Positions 1-8,477 of a stretch of 64,000 nucleotides of DNA are shown piece by piece (positions within the stretch are counted from its first letter, which is position 1; the number at the start of each line of letters is the position of its first letter). Position numbers and translations under genes: made by a program. The notes below the pieces were generated by a model. The model had not been told where the DNA came from. It was given only the letters and a program-made list of their open reading frames with translations, and ran no database searches. The stretch spans positions 2,861,001 through 2,925,000 of the forward strand of contig NZ_QZMU01000001.1 in NCBI RefSeq assembly GCF_003932505.1, read 5' to 3'. The DNA comes from Thiohalobacter thiocyanaticus (GTDB taxonomy: Bacteria > Pseudomonadota > Gammaproteobacteria > Thiohalobacterales > Thiohalobacteraceae).

Positions 1-448
1 CGGGCAGATGGTGCAGGGCCATGGTGGAGAAGACGGCATCGACGCTGTGGTCTTCCAGAAATTCCAGCCTGCTGATATCCCCCGTGGTCAGGGAGACATT
101 GTCATAGCCCCGGTCGCGGATATAGCGCTCGGCGATCCCCAGCATCTCGTCCGACAGATCGATCCCGGTGAAGCTCACCTCGGGGGCCAGTTCGGCCACC
201 AGTCCCAGCTGGGTGGCCGGGCCGCAGGCCAGGTCGATGGCCCGGTCACCGGGCTTCAGGATCTCCAGTATATTGGCACCATGGAACAGGTAGACCGGCG
301 CCATGACCCCGTCCACGCGGCCGGCGCGGGTGTAGGCGGCGACCTTGTCCGGGTCGTCCATGACCAGGTCCGGTTCGGGTTCGCGCGGGACCTGGCTGAA
401 GGTCAGCAGTTCCCGGAGCATGACTCTGGCAATGGCGAGGCTGGGCAT
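1..448 (-). CDS. Class I SAM-dependent methyltransferase, partial (C-terminus off the left edge)
   Basis: An ATG at 448 on the minus strand opens 149 codons that run off the window. The glycine-rich SAM-binding motif I is visible at about residues 71-82 (IDLACGPATQLG), followed by an acidic motif II (GIDLSDEML, about 95-103). This is the usual Rossmann methyltransferase layout. Roughly 70 residues precede the motif, as in small-molecule methyltransferases. The substrate cannot be read from the part seen. No partner gene is adjacent; the upstream side holds only repeats. Confidence 0.8.
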   Translation of the reverse strand, partial: MPSLAIARVMLRELLTFSQVPREPEPDLVMDDPDKVAAYTRAGRVDGVMAPVYLFHGANILEILKPGDRAIDLACGPATQLGLVAELAPEVSFTGIDLSDEMLGIAERYIRDRGYDNVSLTTGDISRLEFLEDHSVDAVFSTMALHHLP

Positions 449-490
449 GGTCGGGGCTCTATCCGTGGCTCTCAGTACTGGAAAAGATCT

Positions 491-769
491 CAACGCAAAG
501 GCGCCAAGGCGCAGAGATTGCAAGCTTTACCTGACAGTTGCATGAAGAAGCTATCAAATATCATGTATTACTGATTTCCGTCATTCCCGCGCAGGCGGGA
601 ATCCAGATACCGCTGTGGTTATTGGATCCCCGCCTGCGCGGGGATGACGACGCGGTTATGATAACCGAATATACGCAATAACCGGGCTTACTAAATAAGA
701 GCGTTTCCAGAGAATAATATAAATTTCTACTGGATTAACAATCTCTGCGTCTTCCGCGCCTTTGCGTTG
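491..769. repeat. Composite repeat element I: inverted outer arms around a double-hairpin REP
   Basis: The left arm (491-520) begins CAACGCAAAGGCG and the right arm (739-769) is its near-exact inverse complement, built of 8-base units. Between them, 579-649 holds a 71-base double hairpin that starts CGTCATTCC and ends GGGATGACG, two REP-like units head to head. The same two-layer plan recurs at 32911-33175 and 61810-62014. No coding potential is seen here. Confidence 0.75.
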
Positions 770-790
770 AATTCCTTTTGCAGTGTACAA

Positions 791-823
791 AAAAAAGCCC
801 GCAATCTGAATTGCGGGCTTTTT
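791..823. terminator. Rho-independent terminator, probably bidirectional
   Basis: The stem AAAAAGCCCGCAA/TTGCGGGCTTTTT has a short loop and A/T tracts on both sides. It lies 24 bases beyond the stop of the minus-strand PEP-CTERM gene at 847, so it most likely ends that transcript. Confidence 0.85.
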
Positions 824-846
824 CGTGACTGCCTGAGCTGTTGCGA

Positions 847-1749
847 TCAGGCGGCCTTGCGGCGACGGCTCGACAGGGTCAGACCCAGGATGCCGGCACC
901 CAGCAGGGCCAGGATGCCCGGCTCGGGGATGCGGAAACTGCCGTCTTCCTGGAAGCAGAAGTTGGTCGGCGTGTTGCCGCAGTTGAAGGCTCCGATATCG
1001 AACTGGAATGCATCACCGCCGACACGCGAGTCGAAGTTGGAGTCCGACATGGCGATCAGGTTGCCGTCGGTGGTCAGGTCGTCGCCACCGGCGTCCAGGA
1101 ACACACCGGGCAGGGCCCAGTCCAGCTCGAAGGTGGCATCGTCGGAACCGTCACCGGTCAGGAAGCTGAACACCCCGCCGTCGCCGGCCTTGATCAGGAA
1201 GGTGGCGATGTGGTCGCCGTCGGTGATGCCGGTGCCATCGGAAACGGAAGCCTGGCCGGTGCCGTCGGAGATGTCATCGATGTAGAACTTCAGCTCGCCC
1301 GTGGTGCCACCCATACCGGCGGCCAGGTGGGTGAAATTCGCGTCGCTGGCATCGACATCGGTATAGGTGCCGCTGACCTCGAAGGTGAAGGTCATTTCCC
1401 AGCCATTCAGGCCGCCCAGGGAGGTGGCATTGTTGAACAGCACCGGGCTGATGTTGGTGCTGCTGTTGTCCTGAAAGCCGGTGATGCTGCCATTGGCGAA
1501 GACGTCAAAGGTCTCGCCGATGGTGGGTATGCCATCGGCATTGCTGTCGTTGGTGACGGAGAGACCTTCAGCCAGGAACGTCAACTGGCTGATGCCGGAA
1601 ACAACGGTATTGCCTGCCGGCAGGCCACCGTCTGCAGCATCCAGACCGGTCACGTCCAGGGTCCAGTTATCGAGCAGGAATGCGGCATTGGCGGCGCCGC
1701 TGACGGCAAGGATGCTTGCCCCAAGGCTTGCTAAGATTTGCTTCTTCAT
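847..1749 (-). CDS. PEP-CTERM sorting-domain protein (exosortase substrate)
   Basis: A 300-residue exported protein. Residues 1-23 form a signal peptide ending ANA. The C-terminus has the PEP-CTERM tripartite signal: Pro-Glu-Pro at 275-277, a hydrophobic segment, then an Arg-rich tail (RRRKAA). Such proteins are cut by exosortase A, encoded here at 15445-16989, and end up in the outer matrix. The middle is low in Cys and rich in Gly, Asp, Thr and Asn, typical of these surface proteins. It may belong to the flocculation-associated PepA group, but that needs a profile search. It is monocistronic, with a sigma-54-like promoter upstream and a strong terminator downstream. Confidence 0.9.
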   Translation of the reverse strand: MKKQILASLGASILAVSGAANAAFLLDNWTLDVTGLDAADGGLPAGNTVVSGISQLTFLAEGLSVTNDSNADGIPTIGETFDVFANGSITGFQDNSSTNISPVLFNNATSLGGLNGWEMTFTFEVSGTYTDVDASDANFTHLAAGMGGTTGELKFYIDDISDGTGQASVSDGTGITDGDHIATFLIKAGDGGVFSFLTGDGSDDATFELDWALPGVFLDAGGDDLTTDGNLIAMSDSNFDSRVGGDAFQFDIGAFNCGNTPTNFCFQEDGSFRIPEPGILALLGAGILGLTLSSRRRKAA

Positions 1750-1813
1750 TATGTCGCTCCAGTTGTACCTGTTTTCGAAGGCTGATAGCGCGTATCAGGG
1801 TTGCCTTCTCCAA

Positions 1814-1829
1814 TGCAGGCCGCATGCCA
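1814..1829 (-). promoter_or_regulatory. Sigma-54 (-24/-12) type promoter for the PEP-CTERM gene
   Basis: Read on the minus strand the site is TGGCATGCGGCCTGCA. The invariant GG and GC are spaced by exactly ten bases, and two of the twelve specified consensus positions differ. Its -12 element lies about 65 bases before the ATG at 1749. PEP-CTERM genes in XrtA organisms are known to be controlled by the PrsK/PrsR pair through sigma-54. Those regulators are not in this window. Confidence 0.6.
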
Positions 1830-2018
1830 ACTTTATTTTTTTTTTAATCATTGAGATACAAATTATCTCTGGGGGAAGCGGCTGTGGCTGTAAAAAAACT
1901 GGACATGACGACCTGTGTGCTGCCGGTGTCAGCCGCTGTCCTGCGCGACACAAGGGTTGCTGATTGATAACTAGCTGAAAATAATACAGATATATTTGTA
2001 AAAAAATCTGACGGGGAG

Positions 2019-3989
2019 TCAGTTCCCGGGCATCAGATCCGCCAGCGCCCTGCGCGTGGAACGGGACCTCGGCGGCTGGCCTGCGCCGATCCGGCCGAGA
2101 AAGACGGCCCCGTCGCTCTCCGGCTGCCCGAACAGTTGCCGCAGCCGCTCGCTCACCTGGCGGGCACGCGCCTGTGACGGGGCGTGGTCGGTGAAGGGGG
2201 TCTGGGTCCGGACATATTCATCGAAGACCAGCGGGGTGTACTCGGGCTGCAGCTGCAGCCCCAGCCGGCTGGCGGTCAGCCACAGGCGCTGAACGGCCTC
2301 GCCGCCCCCGATATAGCCCCGGTAATCCGCCGGCGGGCGCCGGGCGACCAGCAGGAAGTGGGCGCCGCACAGCAGGGCCGGCAGGATGTCGAGCTGCAGC
2401 CGCGGCATCAGGGTACCGGCCAGGTAGCGGTTCATGAAGCTCACCCGCGACCAGCTGCCCAGGACCCACTGCATCAGACGGGCGGTGAGATAGTCGACGC
2501 CCACGGCCTGCTCCGGAATGCGGTCGTCACTGTAGCGGGCGTGCCATTCGATGATACTGCTGTGGGTGGGGTAGGCCTCGGGCAGAGTCAGACGCAGCTT
2601 GCCGTTGAGCGACAGCAGCCCCGCCATCCGTTGCCGGGCGCGCCAGCCTTCCTGCCAGACCAGACGGTAGTCCGGGCCGACGGCCGCCTCCAGGGCGGCC
2701 TTTTCGCGCGCAGTGAGCGGCCGGGTCGACAGCGGCCGGCGCTGGACCGCCCGATGGGTGATGAAATGGCGCAGGGGGTCGGGTTGGACTGTCTCGTCCG
2801 GGGTCAGCCGGACCCGCAGCCGCGGGGCCTCGGCGCGGGAATCCGGCTCGAACTCGGTATCCAGTCGGCAGCCCTCGCCGCTGGCGGCGATGCGTGCGGT
2901 GGCCAGCAGGGTGCCCACGGCGAGCTGACTGGCATGGCCGTTGAGGTCATAGACGCAATGGGCGCGGGTGTCGTGGCCCTGAATGATGAACCGGTTGTCG
3001 TCGATCCGTTCGAAGCTCCAGGGCTGGGTGTTGTCACCGCTCGGGGCCCAGCGGGCCAGATCCAGCACCCGCTCCAGCCGTCCCTCGGGGCGGGGCGAGG
3101 CCCCGGGTGCCGGCGCCGTGGCCGCCAGGCGTTGCATCTGCCGGCGGGCCAGGGCCAGCGTCAGCTGTTGCAACGGATGGCGGTTGCCGCCGGGGCGCCA
3201 GGTATGCCGGGCCCGGTTACGGTAGGCGTCGTACTGGATGCCCCGCGGGGCGGCCAGCACCGGACCGCGGTTGAGCAGCAGCTTCAGTGCCTGACTGGCT
3301 GCGGCCCCGGCGGCCAGCTCGCAGCCCATGCTGGTGGACGGACCCCGGTGCCGGGCCAGATCGATGCTGCGCGGGTCCACCAGGTAGGCCCGGTGCAGGC
3401 CGGCCGGCGCCAGCCCGACCAGGAAGCGCAGCAGCTGCTCGGTTTCATCCGCCCCGTCCAGACGGAAATAGTCCTCGAAGCTCATGCCGCCCGGCAGGAA
3501 ACACAGCACCGCCGTGCCCATGCCGAGCGGGGCGGCGGTGACCGCCGGGATGCCCAGTCGCCGGCAGGCCGCGAACATGGCGCGGCGGATGGCCATGGCG
3601 AAGAAATCCAGCCCATCAATATAAAGATCACAGTCGGCCAGGAAGGCTTCCAGGTCGGCCTCACCCACGCCGTCCGGGAATCGGCGCAGACTCAGTTCGG
3701 GATTGATATCGGCCGCCATGTCCGCCAGCACCCCGACCTTGGACCGGCCCAGAGTGGAGTACGTGGCCCCGGCCTGGCGGTTGAAGTTGGCCAGTTCGAA
3801 ATCATCGAAATCGGCGATGGAGAAGGCTCCCACGCCCAACCGGGTCAGGGTGAGCAGGTGGCTGCCGCCGACCCCGCCCATGCCGGCGATGGCCACGCGC
3901 CGGTCGCGCAATACGGCCTGCTCGCGCGGGGTGACCCAGCCGAGGTTGCGCGAGAAGGCTTCCTGATAGTCGAACGCGGGTGGCGTCAT
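2019..3989 (-). CDS. ThiF/E1-like adenylyltransferase fused to a nitroreductase-like domain (Rv1355c-type)
   Basis: A 656-residue two-domain protein. Residues about 10-290 are an E1/ThiF/MoeB fold: nucleotide loop GMGGVG at 36-41, then a conserved acidic stretch (ADFDDFELANFNRQ) that places ATP and the adenylated substrate. The zinc CxxC pairs of ThiF and MoeB are absent. Residues about 305-625 resemble FMN nitroreductases (ARWAPSGDNTQPW). This fusion resembles the Rv1355c family. It presumably adenylates a carboxylate and carries out a flavin redox step, but the substrate is unknown. It is divergent from the exosortase-associated acyltransferase at 4282, so the two may serve one small-molecule or lipid modification (inference). 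Confidence 0.8.
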   Translation of the reverse strand: MTPPAFDYQEAFSRNLGWVTPREQAVLRDRRVAIAGMGGVGGSHLLTLTRLGVGAFSIADFDDFELANFNRQAGATYSTLGRSKVGVLADMAADINPELSLRRFPDGVGEADLEAFLADCDLYIDGLDFFAMAIRRAMFAACRRLGIPAVTAAPLGMGTAVLCFLPGGMSFEDYFRLDGADETEQLLRFLVGLAPAGLHRAYLVDPRSIDLARHRGPSTSMGCELAAGAAASQALKLLLNRGPVLAAPRGIQYDAYRNRARHTWRPGGNRHPLQQLTLALARRQMQRLAATAPAPGASPRPEGRLERVLDLARWAPSGDNTQPWSFERIDDNRFIIQGHDTRAHCVYDLNGHASQLAVGTLLATARIAASGEGCRLDTEFEPDSRAEAPRLRVRLTPDETVQPDPLRHFITHRAVQRRPLSTRPLTAREKAALEAAVGPDYRLVWQEGWRARQRMAGLLSLNGKLRLTLPEAYPTHSSIIEWHARYSDDRIPEQAVGVDYLTARLMQWVLGSWSRVSFMNRYLAGTLMPRLQLDILPALLCGAHFLLVARRPPADYRGYIGGGEAVQRLWLTASRLGLQLQPEYTPLVFDEYVRTQTPFTDHAPSQARARQVSERLRQLFGQPESDGAVFLGRIGAGQPPRSRSTRRALADLMPGN

Positions 3990-4281
3990 TTGTTATCCGA
4001 TATTCAGCTGCCGCTCCCGGGGCGGAACTGCCTCATTGTATTCTCTTTTGCCCACTTTGTGACCCGGTTCACGATTCTGGCTCAATGGATCCCCCGGAGC
4101 GGCCGATTTTGACTACAAAGTCTGTTAGGTTATGGAGTGCCCAGGGCACGGCCGGTTTGATCAAATGGGCGGAACTGTGAACCATTTAACGGTCATCTAC
4201 CATGATCAGGGGTATGTAGAGTTGATGGCAGACATTTGATATATCTGCTTATTTTTTATTATTTGATTTCAGGGGGCGGGC

Positions 4282-5058
4282 ATGGATCTGTTAACCAGTT
4301 TTTATCGCTATCTCGAAGGCCTGGAGGCCACCACTGAACCACTGCGCGAGCGGGCCCACCGGGTACGCTACGAGGTCTACTGCATGGAGCGCGGCTTCGA
4401 GGACCCCGGGGCCTTCCCCGACGGCCTGGAGCGCGATGCCTATGACAGCCGTTCAGTGCAGGCCTTGGTGCAGCACCGCAGCAGCGGCTACCCCGCCGGG
4501 GTGGTGCGGCTGGTCCAGCCGGATCCGGATGACATCGATGCTCCCTTCCCGGTCGAACTGCAGTGCGGCCCGGTGCTGGACCGCAGGGTCATCGACCGCT
4601 TCGGTGTCGATCGTGCCCACCTGGCGGAAGTCTCGCGCTTCGCCGTCGCCCGCGGCTTCAAGCGTCGCCCCGGTGAGTCCGGAACAGTGGCCGGCGTGAG
4701 CGGGGACCTCGAATATGTCTCCGAGCAGCAGATCGAGGATGCCCGGCGCATCTTCCCCCATATCTCCCTGGGCCTGATCGCCATGCTGTTCGTGATGAGC
4801 CGCCGCCGCGGCATCACTCACTGGTATGCGGTCATGGAGCCGTCCCTGAGCCGGCTGCTGACACGCTTCGGCATCAATTTCACTCCCATCGGCCCGATGG
4901 TCGATTACCACGGCCGGCGCCAGCCGATGATCGCCCGGCCCGATCAGCTGCTGGAGTCCATCCAGCACAAGCGTCCCGATTTCCGGGCGCTGATCGATTC
5001 CCTTACCGGTGACCAGTCCGACGTCCGGGCGCAGGGCTCGCGCAGCGCGGTCGGTTGA
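4282..5058 (+). CDS. PEP-CTERM/exosortase system-associated acyltransferase
   Basis: 258 residues. It resembles the GNAT-fold, autoinducer-synthase-like acyltransferase that accompanies exosortase loci (family TIGR03694). Recognisable features are the N-terminal RYEVYCMERGFED stretch (about residues 31-43), the core segment on basic and Asp-rich strands (VVRLVQPDPDD), and AEVSRFAVARGFKRR (about 117-131). It is single-domain with no signal peptide, so cytoplasmic. Its product is unknown; homology to acyl-homoserine-lactone synthases suggests acyl transfer from a carrier protein. It stands alone before a palindromic terminator and is divergent from the ThiF/nitroreductase fusion. Confidence 0.85.
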   Translation: MDLLTSFYRYLEGLEATTEPLRERAHRVRYEVYCMERGFEDPGAFPDGLERDAYDSRSVQALVQHRSSGYPAGVVRLVQPDPDDIDAPFPVELQCGPVLDRRVIDRFGVDRAHLAEVSRFAVARGFKRRPGESGTVAGVSGDLEYVSEQQIEDARRIFPHISLGLIAMLFVMSRRRGITHWYAVMEPSLSRLLTRFGINFTPIGPMVDYHGRRQPMIARPDQLLESIQHKRPDFRALIDSLTGDQSDVRAQGSRSAVG

Positions 5059-5063
5059 TCCCG

Positions 5064-5089
5064 CCATTGTCAGCCTAGGCTGACAATGG
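5064..5089. terminator. Perfect 26-base palindrome, likely terminator of the acyltransferase gene
   Basis: Two 13-base arms (CCATTGTCAGCCT and its complement) meet with no loop base, 5 bases after the stop codon, and a five-T tract follows about ten bases downstream. It could act as a terminator. As an exact two-fold palindrome it could also be an operator. Confidence 0.55.
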
Positions 5090-5333
5090 AATCGTATTTT
5101 TCCCCTATACTTTCCCCTTGAACTGCCGATGTTCTTTACAGTCCGCCGGTGCAGCGCCGGCGGGCTGTCCCGGGTAGCCCGGAATCGGGCAAGTCGTTAC
5201 ACTGACCGGGGTATCGAGAACATTCCGACCACCACCTGCGGGGCGGTGGTACGGCTGACTATCGGTTGCCTAATAAATAAACAGAATTCATGATGTTATA
5301 AACGTCAACCTACCGCGTTAAGGGGATGCACTC
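5090..5333 (+). promoter_or_regulatory. Leader of the main exopolysaccharide operon, with hairpins
   Basis: This non-coding stretch of about 240 bases precedes the 11-gene operon. It contains two GC-rich hairpins: CCGCCGG/CCGGCGG near 5144-5164, and CCACC/GGTGG around 5231-5250. Neither a known riboswitch core nor a clear sigma-54 site was found. A long structured leader before an EPS operon could host attenuation, but this is only inferred from position. Confidence 0.35.
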
Positions 5334-5966
5334 GTGAAAACGGAACACAGATCACTCGCGTTCAAGTTCATGGCCCTGGTGGCGGCCGCCCTGCTGGGCG
5401 CCACCGGCTGCTCCACTTCCTATGAAAAGCTCGACGGCGAACCGCCCGCTGTGGCCCAGTCGCCCGAGTATGTCATCGGTCCGGGAGATGCGGTCAATAT
5501 CTTCGTCTGGCGCAATCCGGAGCTGTCCAGCAACGTGCCCGTGCGCCCCGACGGTCGCATCACCACGCCCCTGATAGAGGATGTCCAGGCCAGCGGCCGC
5601 ACGCCGACCGAACTGGCCCGGGTGATGGAGGAGAAGCTGGGGACCTATGTGAAGAATCCGGTGGTCACCGTCATGGTCACCAGCTTCCAGGGAACCTATG
5701 ACAACCAGATCCGGGTCGTGGGCCAGGCCGCCGAGCCCAAGATCATTCCCTACCGTGACGGCATGACGCTGCTCGACGTGGTGATTGCCGTCGGCGGGCT
5801 GACCGACTTCGCCGCCGGCAACCGGGCGAGTGTGGTGCGCCGGGTCGAGGGCGAGGCCAGACAGTTCAATGTGCGGATCGATGACCTGATCAACGGGGGC
5901 AATATCCAGGCCAACGTCGACATGATGCCCGGGGATATCCTGATCATCCCTGAAGCCTGGTTCTGA
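5334..5966 (+). CDS. XrtA-type polysaccharide export outer-membrane lipoprotein (Wza/EpsE-like)
   Basis: 210 residues, GTG start behind AAGGGGA. A lipoprotein signal ends with the lipobox GATGC (Cys about residue 26). A polysaccharide-export domain follows (YVIGPGDAVNIFVWRNPELS through PVVTVMV, about 44-120), then one SLBB domain (RVVGQAAEPKIIPYRDG through the C-terminus). It forms the outer-membrane/periplasmic end of the polymer export channel. It is shorter than E. coli Wza, as usual for the exosortase-linked branch. It is the first gene of the operon, and the next start is 20 bases downstream. Confidence 0.92.
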   Translation: MKTEHRSLAFKFMALVAAALLGATGCSTSYEKLDGEPPAVAQSPEYVIGPGDAVNIFVWRNPELSSNVPVRPDGRITTPLIEDVQASGRTPTELARVMEEKLGTYVKNPVVTVMVTSFQGTYDNQIRVVGQAAEPKIIPYRDGMTLLDVVIAVGGLTDFAAGNRASVVRRVEGEARQFNVRIDDLINGGNIQANVDMMPGDILIIPEAWF

Positions 5967-5986
5967 GCCGAGGGGAAGGTCCAATC

Positions 5987-7531
5987 ATGCAGGAGCTGCT
6001 CGATCAGCTGATCCGTTATGCGCGCGGCATGTGGCGCTACCGCTGGATGATGATGGCCGTCATCTGGCTGGTCTGCATCATCGGCTGGGCCGCCGTGCTG
6101 CGGATGCCGGACGTGTACCAGGCCTCGGCCCGGGTGCATGTGGATACCCAGTCCATGCTGCGCCCGCTGCTGCGCGGCCTGGCGGTGGATTCCGGGGCGG
6201 TGGAGCGGGTCGGCCTGATGACCCGCACCCTGCTCAGCAATCCCAACCTCGAGCAGCTGGCGCGGATGACGGATCTGGACCTGCGCGCCGAGAATCCGCA
6301 GCAGATGGAGGATCTGATCTCGGGCCTGCGCAGTAAGATCACTATCGAGAGCACCCGCAACGAAAATCTCTACACCATCTCCTATACCGACAGCGACCGG
6401 AACCTGGCCAAGCGGGTGGTGCAGTCGCTGCTGACCATCTTCGTGGAGAACACCCTGGGCCAGGGCCGGGCCGATACCGACGCCGCGCAGGATTTCATTG
6501 ACGAACAGATCAAGCAGTACGAAGTGCGTCTGCGGCAGGCCGAGGACCGGCTGGCCGAGTTCAAACGCGAGCATGTCGGCATGATGCCGGGCGAAGGACA
6601 GGATTATTACAAGCGCCTGGAATCCGCCCTGGCCGAACTGCAACAGGCCCGCCTGCAGCTGCGCGAGCTGGAGAACCGCCTGGCCGCGCAGCAGCGCCAG
6701 CTGCAGGACTTCCAGGAGCAGAGCAGCGATTTCACCCTGTACGGCTCCGGCGAATCGCCCGAACTTGCGGCGCTGGATGGACGTATCCGGTCGCTGGAAC
6801 AGCAGCTCGACGATCTGTTGCTGCGCTACACCGACAAGCATCCGGATGTCATCGAGATCAGGACCCTGATCAGCAAGCTGGAACGGGAGCGCGCCCGGAT
6901 CAAGCCGGCGGCTGCCGACAGCGGCCAGCAGGCCAACCCCGTCTATCAGCAGCTCAAGATCATGATCGGCGAGACCGAGTCCCAGATCGCCGGGCTTGAA
7001 GTCAGGGTCAGTGAATACGAGGAGCGCGTGGCCCGACTGCGGGAGATGATCGACACCATTCCCAAGGTGGAGGCCGAACTGGCGCGGCTGAACCGCGACT
7101 ACAACGTCAACAAGGCCAACTACGAGGAACTGCTGGAACGGCGCGAGGCGGCCAAGCTGTCCAAGCAGGCCGATATCTCGGCCGATGACGTCAAGTTCCG
7201 GGTGGTGGATCCGCCGCGGGTGCCGCTGGAGCCGTCCGGTCCGCCGCGCATCATGCTGATGTCGATCGTGCTGGCAGGGGCCTTTGGTATCGGCGGGGCC
7301 CTGGGCTTTCTGATCTACCAGATCCGTCCGACCTTCGAGGATGCCCGCCTGCTCAAGGAGCTGACCGGTCACCCGGTCTTTGGCAGCGTGTGCATGGTCT
7401 ACACCGACGAGTATCTGAAGAAACGCCGCCTGGCGCTGGCCGGGCTGGCCGTTGCGACACTGGGCCTGTTGTGTGTATACGGCCTGGTGGTGACCGCCGA
7501 GATGCTGAACCTGAACCTGCTGCGGGCGTGA
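5987..7531 (+). CDS. XrtA system chain-length determinant protein (Wzz/GumC family)
   Basis: 514 residues. Transmembrane segments lie at about 20-38 and 421-446, with an extra C-terminal one at about 480-503. Between the first two sits a long periplasmic coiled-coil region rich in Glu, Arg, Gln and Leu (about 160-250 and 320-385). The Wzz domain is at the N-terminus and the G-rich GNVR-like segment before the second membrane helix (RVVDPPRVPLEPSGPPR) is present. It sets polymer length together with the tyrosine kinase encoded next, 13 bases downstream. Confidence 0.92.
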   Translation: MQELLDQLIRYARGMWRYRWMMMAVIWLVCIIGWAAVLRMPDVYQASARVHVDTQSMLRPLLRGLAVDSGAVERVGLMTRTLLSNPNLEQLARMTDLDLRAENPQQMEDLISGLRSKITIESTRNENLYTISYTDSDRNLAKRVVQSLLTIFVENTLGQGRADTDAAQDFIDEQIKQYEVRLRQAEDRLAEFKREHVGMMPGEGQDYYKRLESALAELQQARLQLRELENRLAAQQRQLQDFQEQSSDFTLYGSGESPELAALDGRIRSLEQQLDDLLLRYTDKHPDVIEIRTLISKLERERARIKPAAADSGQQANPVYQQLKIMIGETESQIAGLEVRVSEYEERVARLREMIDTIPKVEAELARLNRDYNVNKANYEELLERREAAKLSKQADISADDVKFRVVDPPRVPLEPSGPPRIMLMSIVLAGAFGIGGALGFLIYQIRPTFEDARLLKELTGHPVFGSVCMVYTDEYLKKRRLALAGLAVATLGLLCVYGLVVTAEMLNLNLLRA

Positions 7532-7544
7532 CGGGGAGAGCCGA

Positions 7545-8477
7545 ATGAGCATTATCGAAAAGGCCATGGAAAAGTTGGGCGGCGCCGAGAAGGCCGATAC
7601 CCCCGAGCTGATCGAGGATGACGCCGCCACCACCCCGGCCCCGGCGCCATCGCCGCACCGGGAGCGGGAGGCGCATTCCCGGACCCTGAGCGAGCACTAT
7701 GCGCAGCCGGCCGCGGAAGCGCCCGGTTTCAACGACACCCGTGATCCGGATGCCCGTATCCAGATCGACGCCCTCTATGCCCACGGTATCCTGGATCCGA
7801 CCGCCGATCCCAAGGACAACTACATGGCCGAGGAATTCCGCCGCATCAAGCGGCCGGTCCTGGCCCATGTGATGGGGGAGACGGCCTCCCAGGTCGAGCA
7901 TCCCAACCTGGTGATGGTCACCAGTTCAATGGCCGGCGAGGGCAAGACCTTCACCGCCATCAACCTGGCCATGAGCATCGCCATGGAGATGGACAAGACG
8001 GTGCTGCTGGTCGACGCCGACATCGGCAAGCCGGAAGTGACCTCGCGCCTGGGGGTGTCGGCCCGCCAGGGGCTGACCGATGTGCTGCTCGGCGAGTGCC
8101 GGGTGCAGGATGCCCTGCTGCGCACCAATGTGCCCAGCCTGAGCCTGCTGCCGGCGGGCAAGCGCCACACCCATTCGACCGAACTGCTGGGCAGCAGCAA
8201 CATGCGCCGGCTGGCCGACGAGCTGTCACTGCGCTACCCGGACCGGATCATCATCTTCGACTCACCGCCCCTGATGCTGACCAGCGAGGCCCGGGTGCTG
8301 GCCGGGCTGATGGGCCAGGTCCTGGTGGTGGTGGAAGAGTCCAAGACCCCGCAGCGGATCGTCACCGAGGCCCTGGGCATGCTGGATGATTCCGAGATCG
8401 TCGGTCTGGTCCTGAACAAAAGCCACCGGACATTCGGAGGGGACTATTACGGTTATGGTTATGGATACGGCCAATAA
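7545..8477 (+). CDS. XrtA-associated tyrosine autokinase (BY-kinase)
   Basis: 310 residues, cytoplasmic. Walker A is at 126-134 (SSMAGEGKT), Walker A' at about 153-162 (VLLVDADIGKP) and Walker B near IIIFDSPPLM. The C-terminus ends DYYGYGYGYGQ (302-310 and just before), the Tyr cluster that BY-kinases autophosphorylate in trans. It works with the Wzz-like protein to control polymerisation and export. The nucleotides coding for the Tyr-Gly tail overlap the start of the next gene by 23 bases. Confidence 0.93.
   Translation: MSIIEKAMEKLGGAEKADTPELIEDDAATTPAPAPSPHREREAHSRTLSEHYAQPAAEAPGFNDTRDPDARIQIDALYAHGILDPTADPKDNYMAEEFRRIKRPVLAHVMGETASQVEHPNLVMVTSSMAGEGKTFTAINLAMSIAMEMDKTVLLVDADIGKPEVTSRLGVSARQGLTDVLLGECRVQDALLRTNVPSLSLLPAGKRHTHSTELLGSSNMRRLADELSLRYPDRIIIFDSPPLMLTSEARVLAGLMGQVLVVVEESKTPQRIVTEALGMLDDSEIVGLVLNKSHRTFGGDYYGYGYGYGQ

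Noticed and set aside
2184..4112. Plus-strand reading frame of 642 codons antisense to the ThiF/nitroreductase gene
   Set aside because: It is a GC-driven shadow, with no RBS or recognised domain, and composition typical of an antisense frame. The minus-strand protein has clear motifs. Similar antisense frames at 44498-47005 and 40165-41595 were dismissed for the same reason.
4238..4256. Possible sigma-54 site TGGCAGACATTTGATA before the acyltransferase gene
   Set aside because: The -24 half is good, but the -12 position has AT instead of GC at the required ten-base spacing.
5100..5330. Possible cyclic-di-GMP riboswitch in the EPS operon leader
   Set aside because: GC-rich hairpins are present, but the conserved GEMM core nucleotides were not found.
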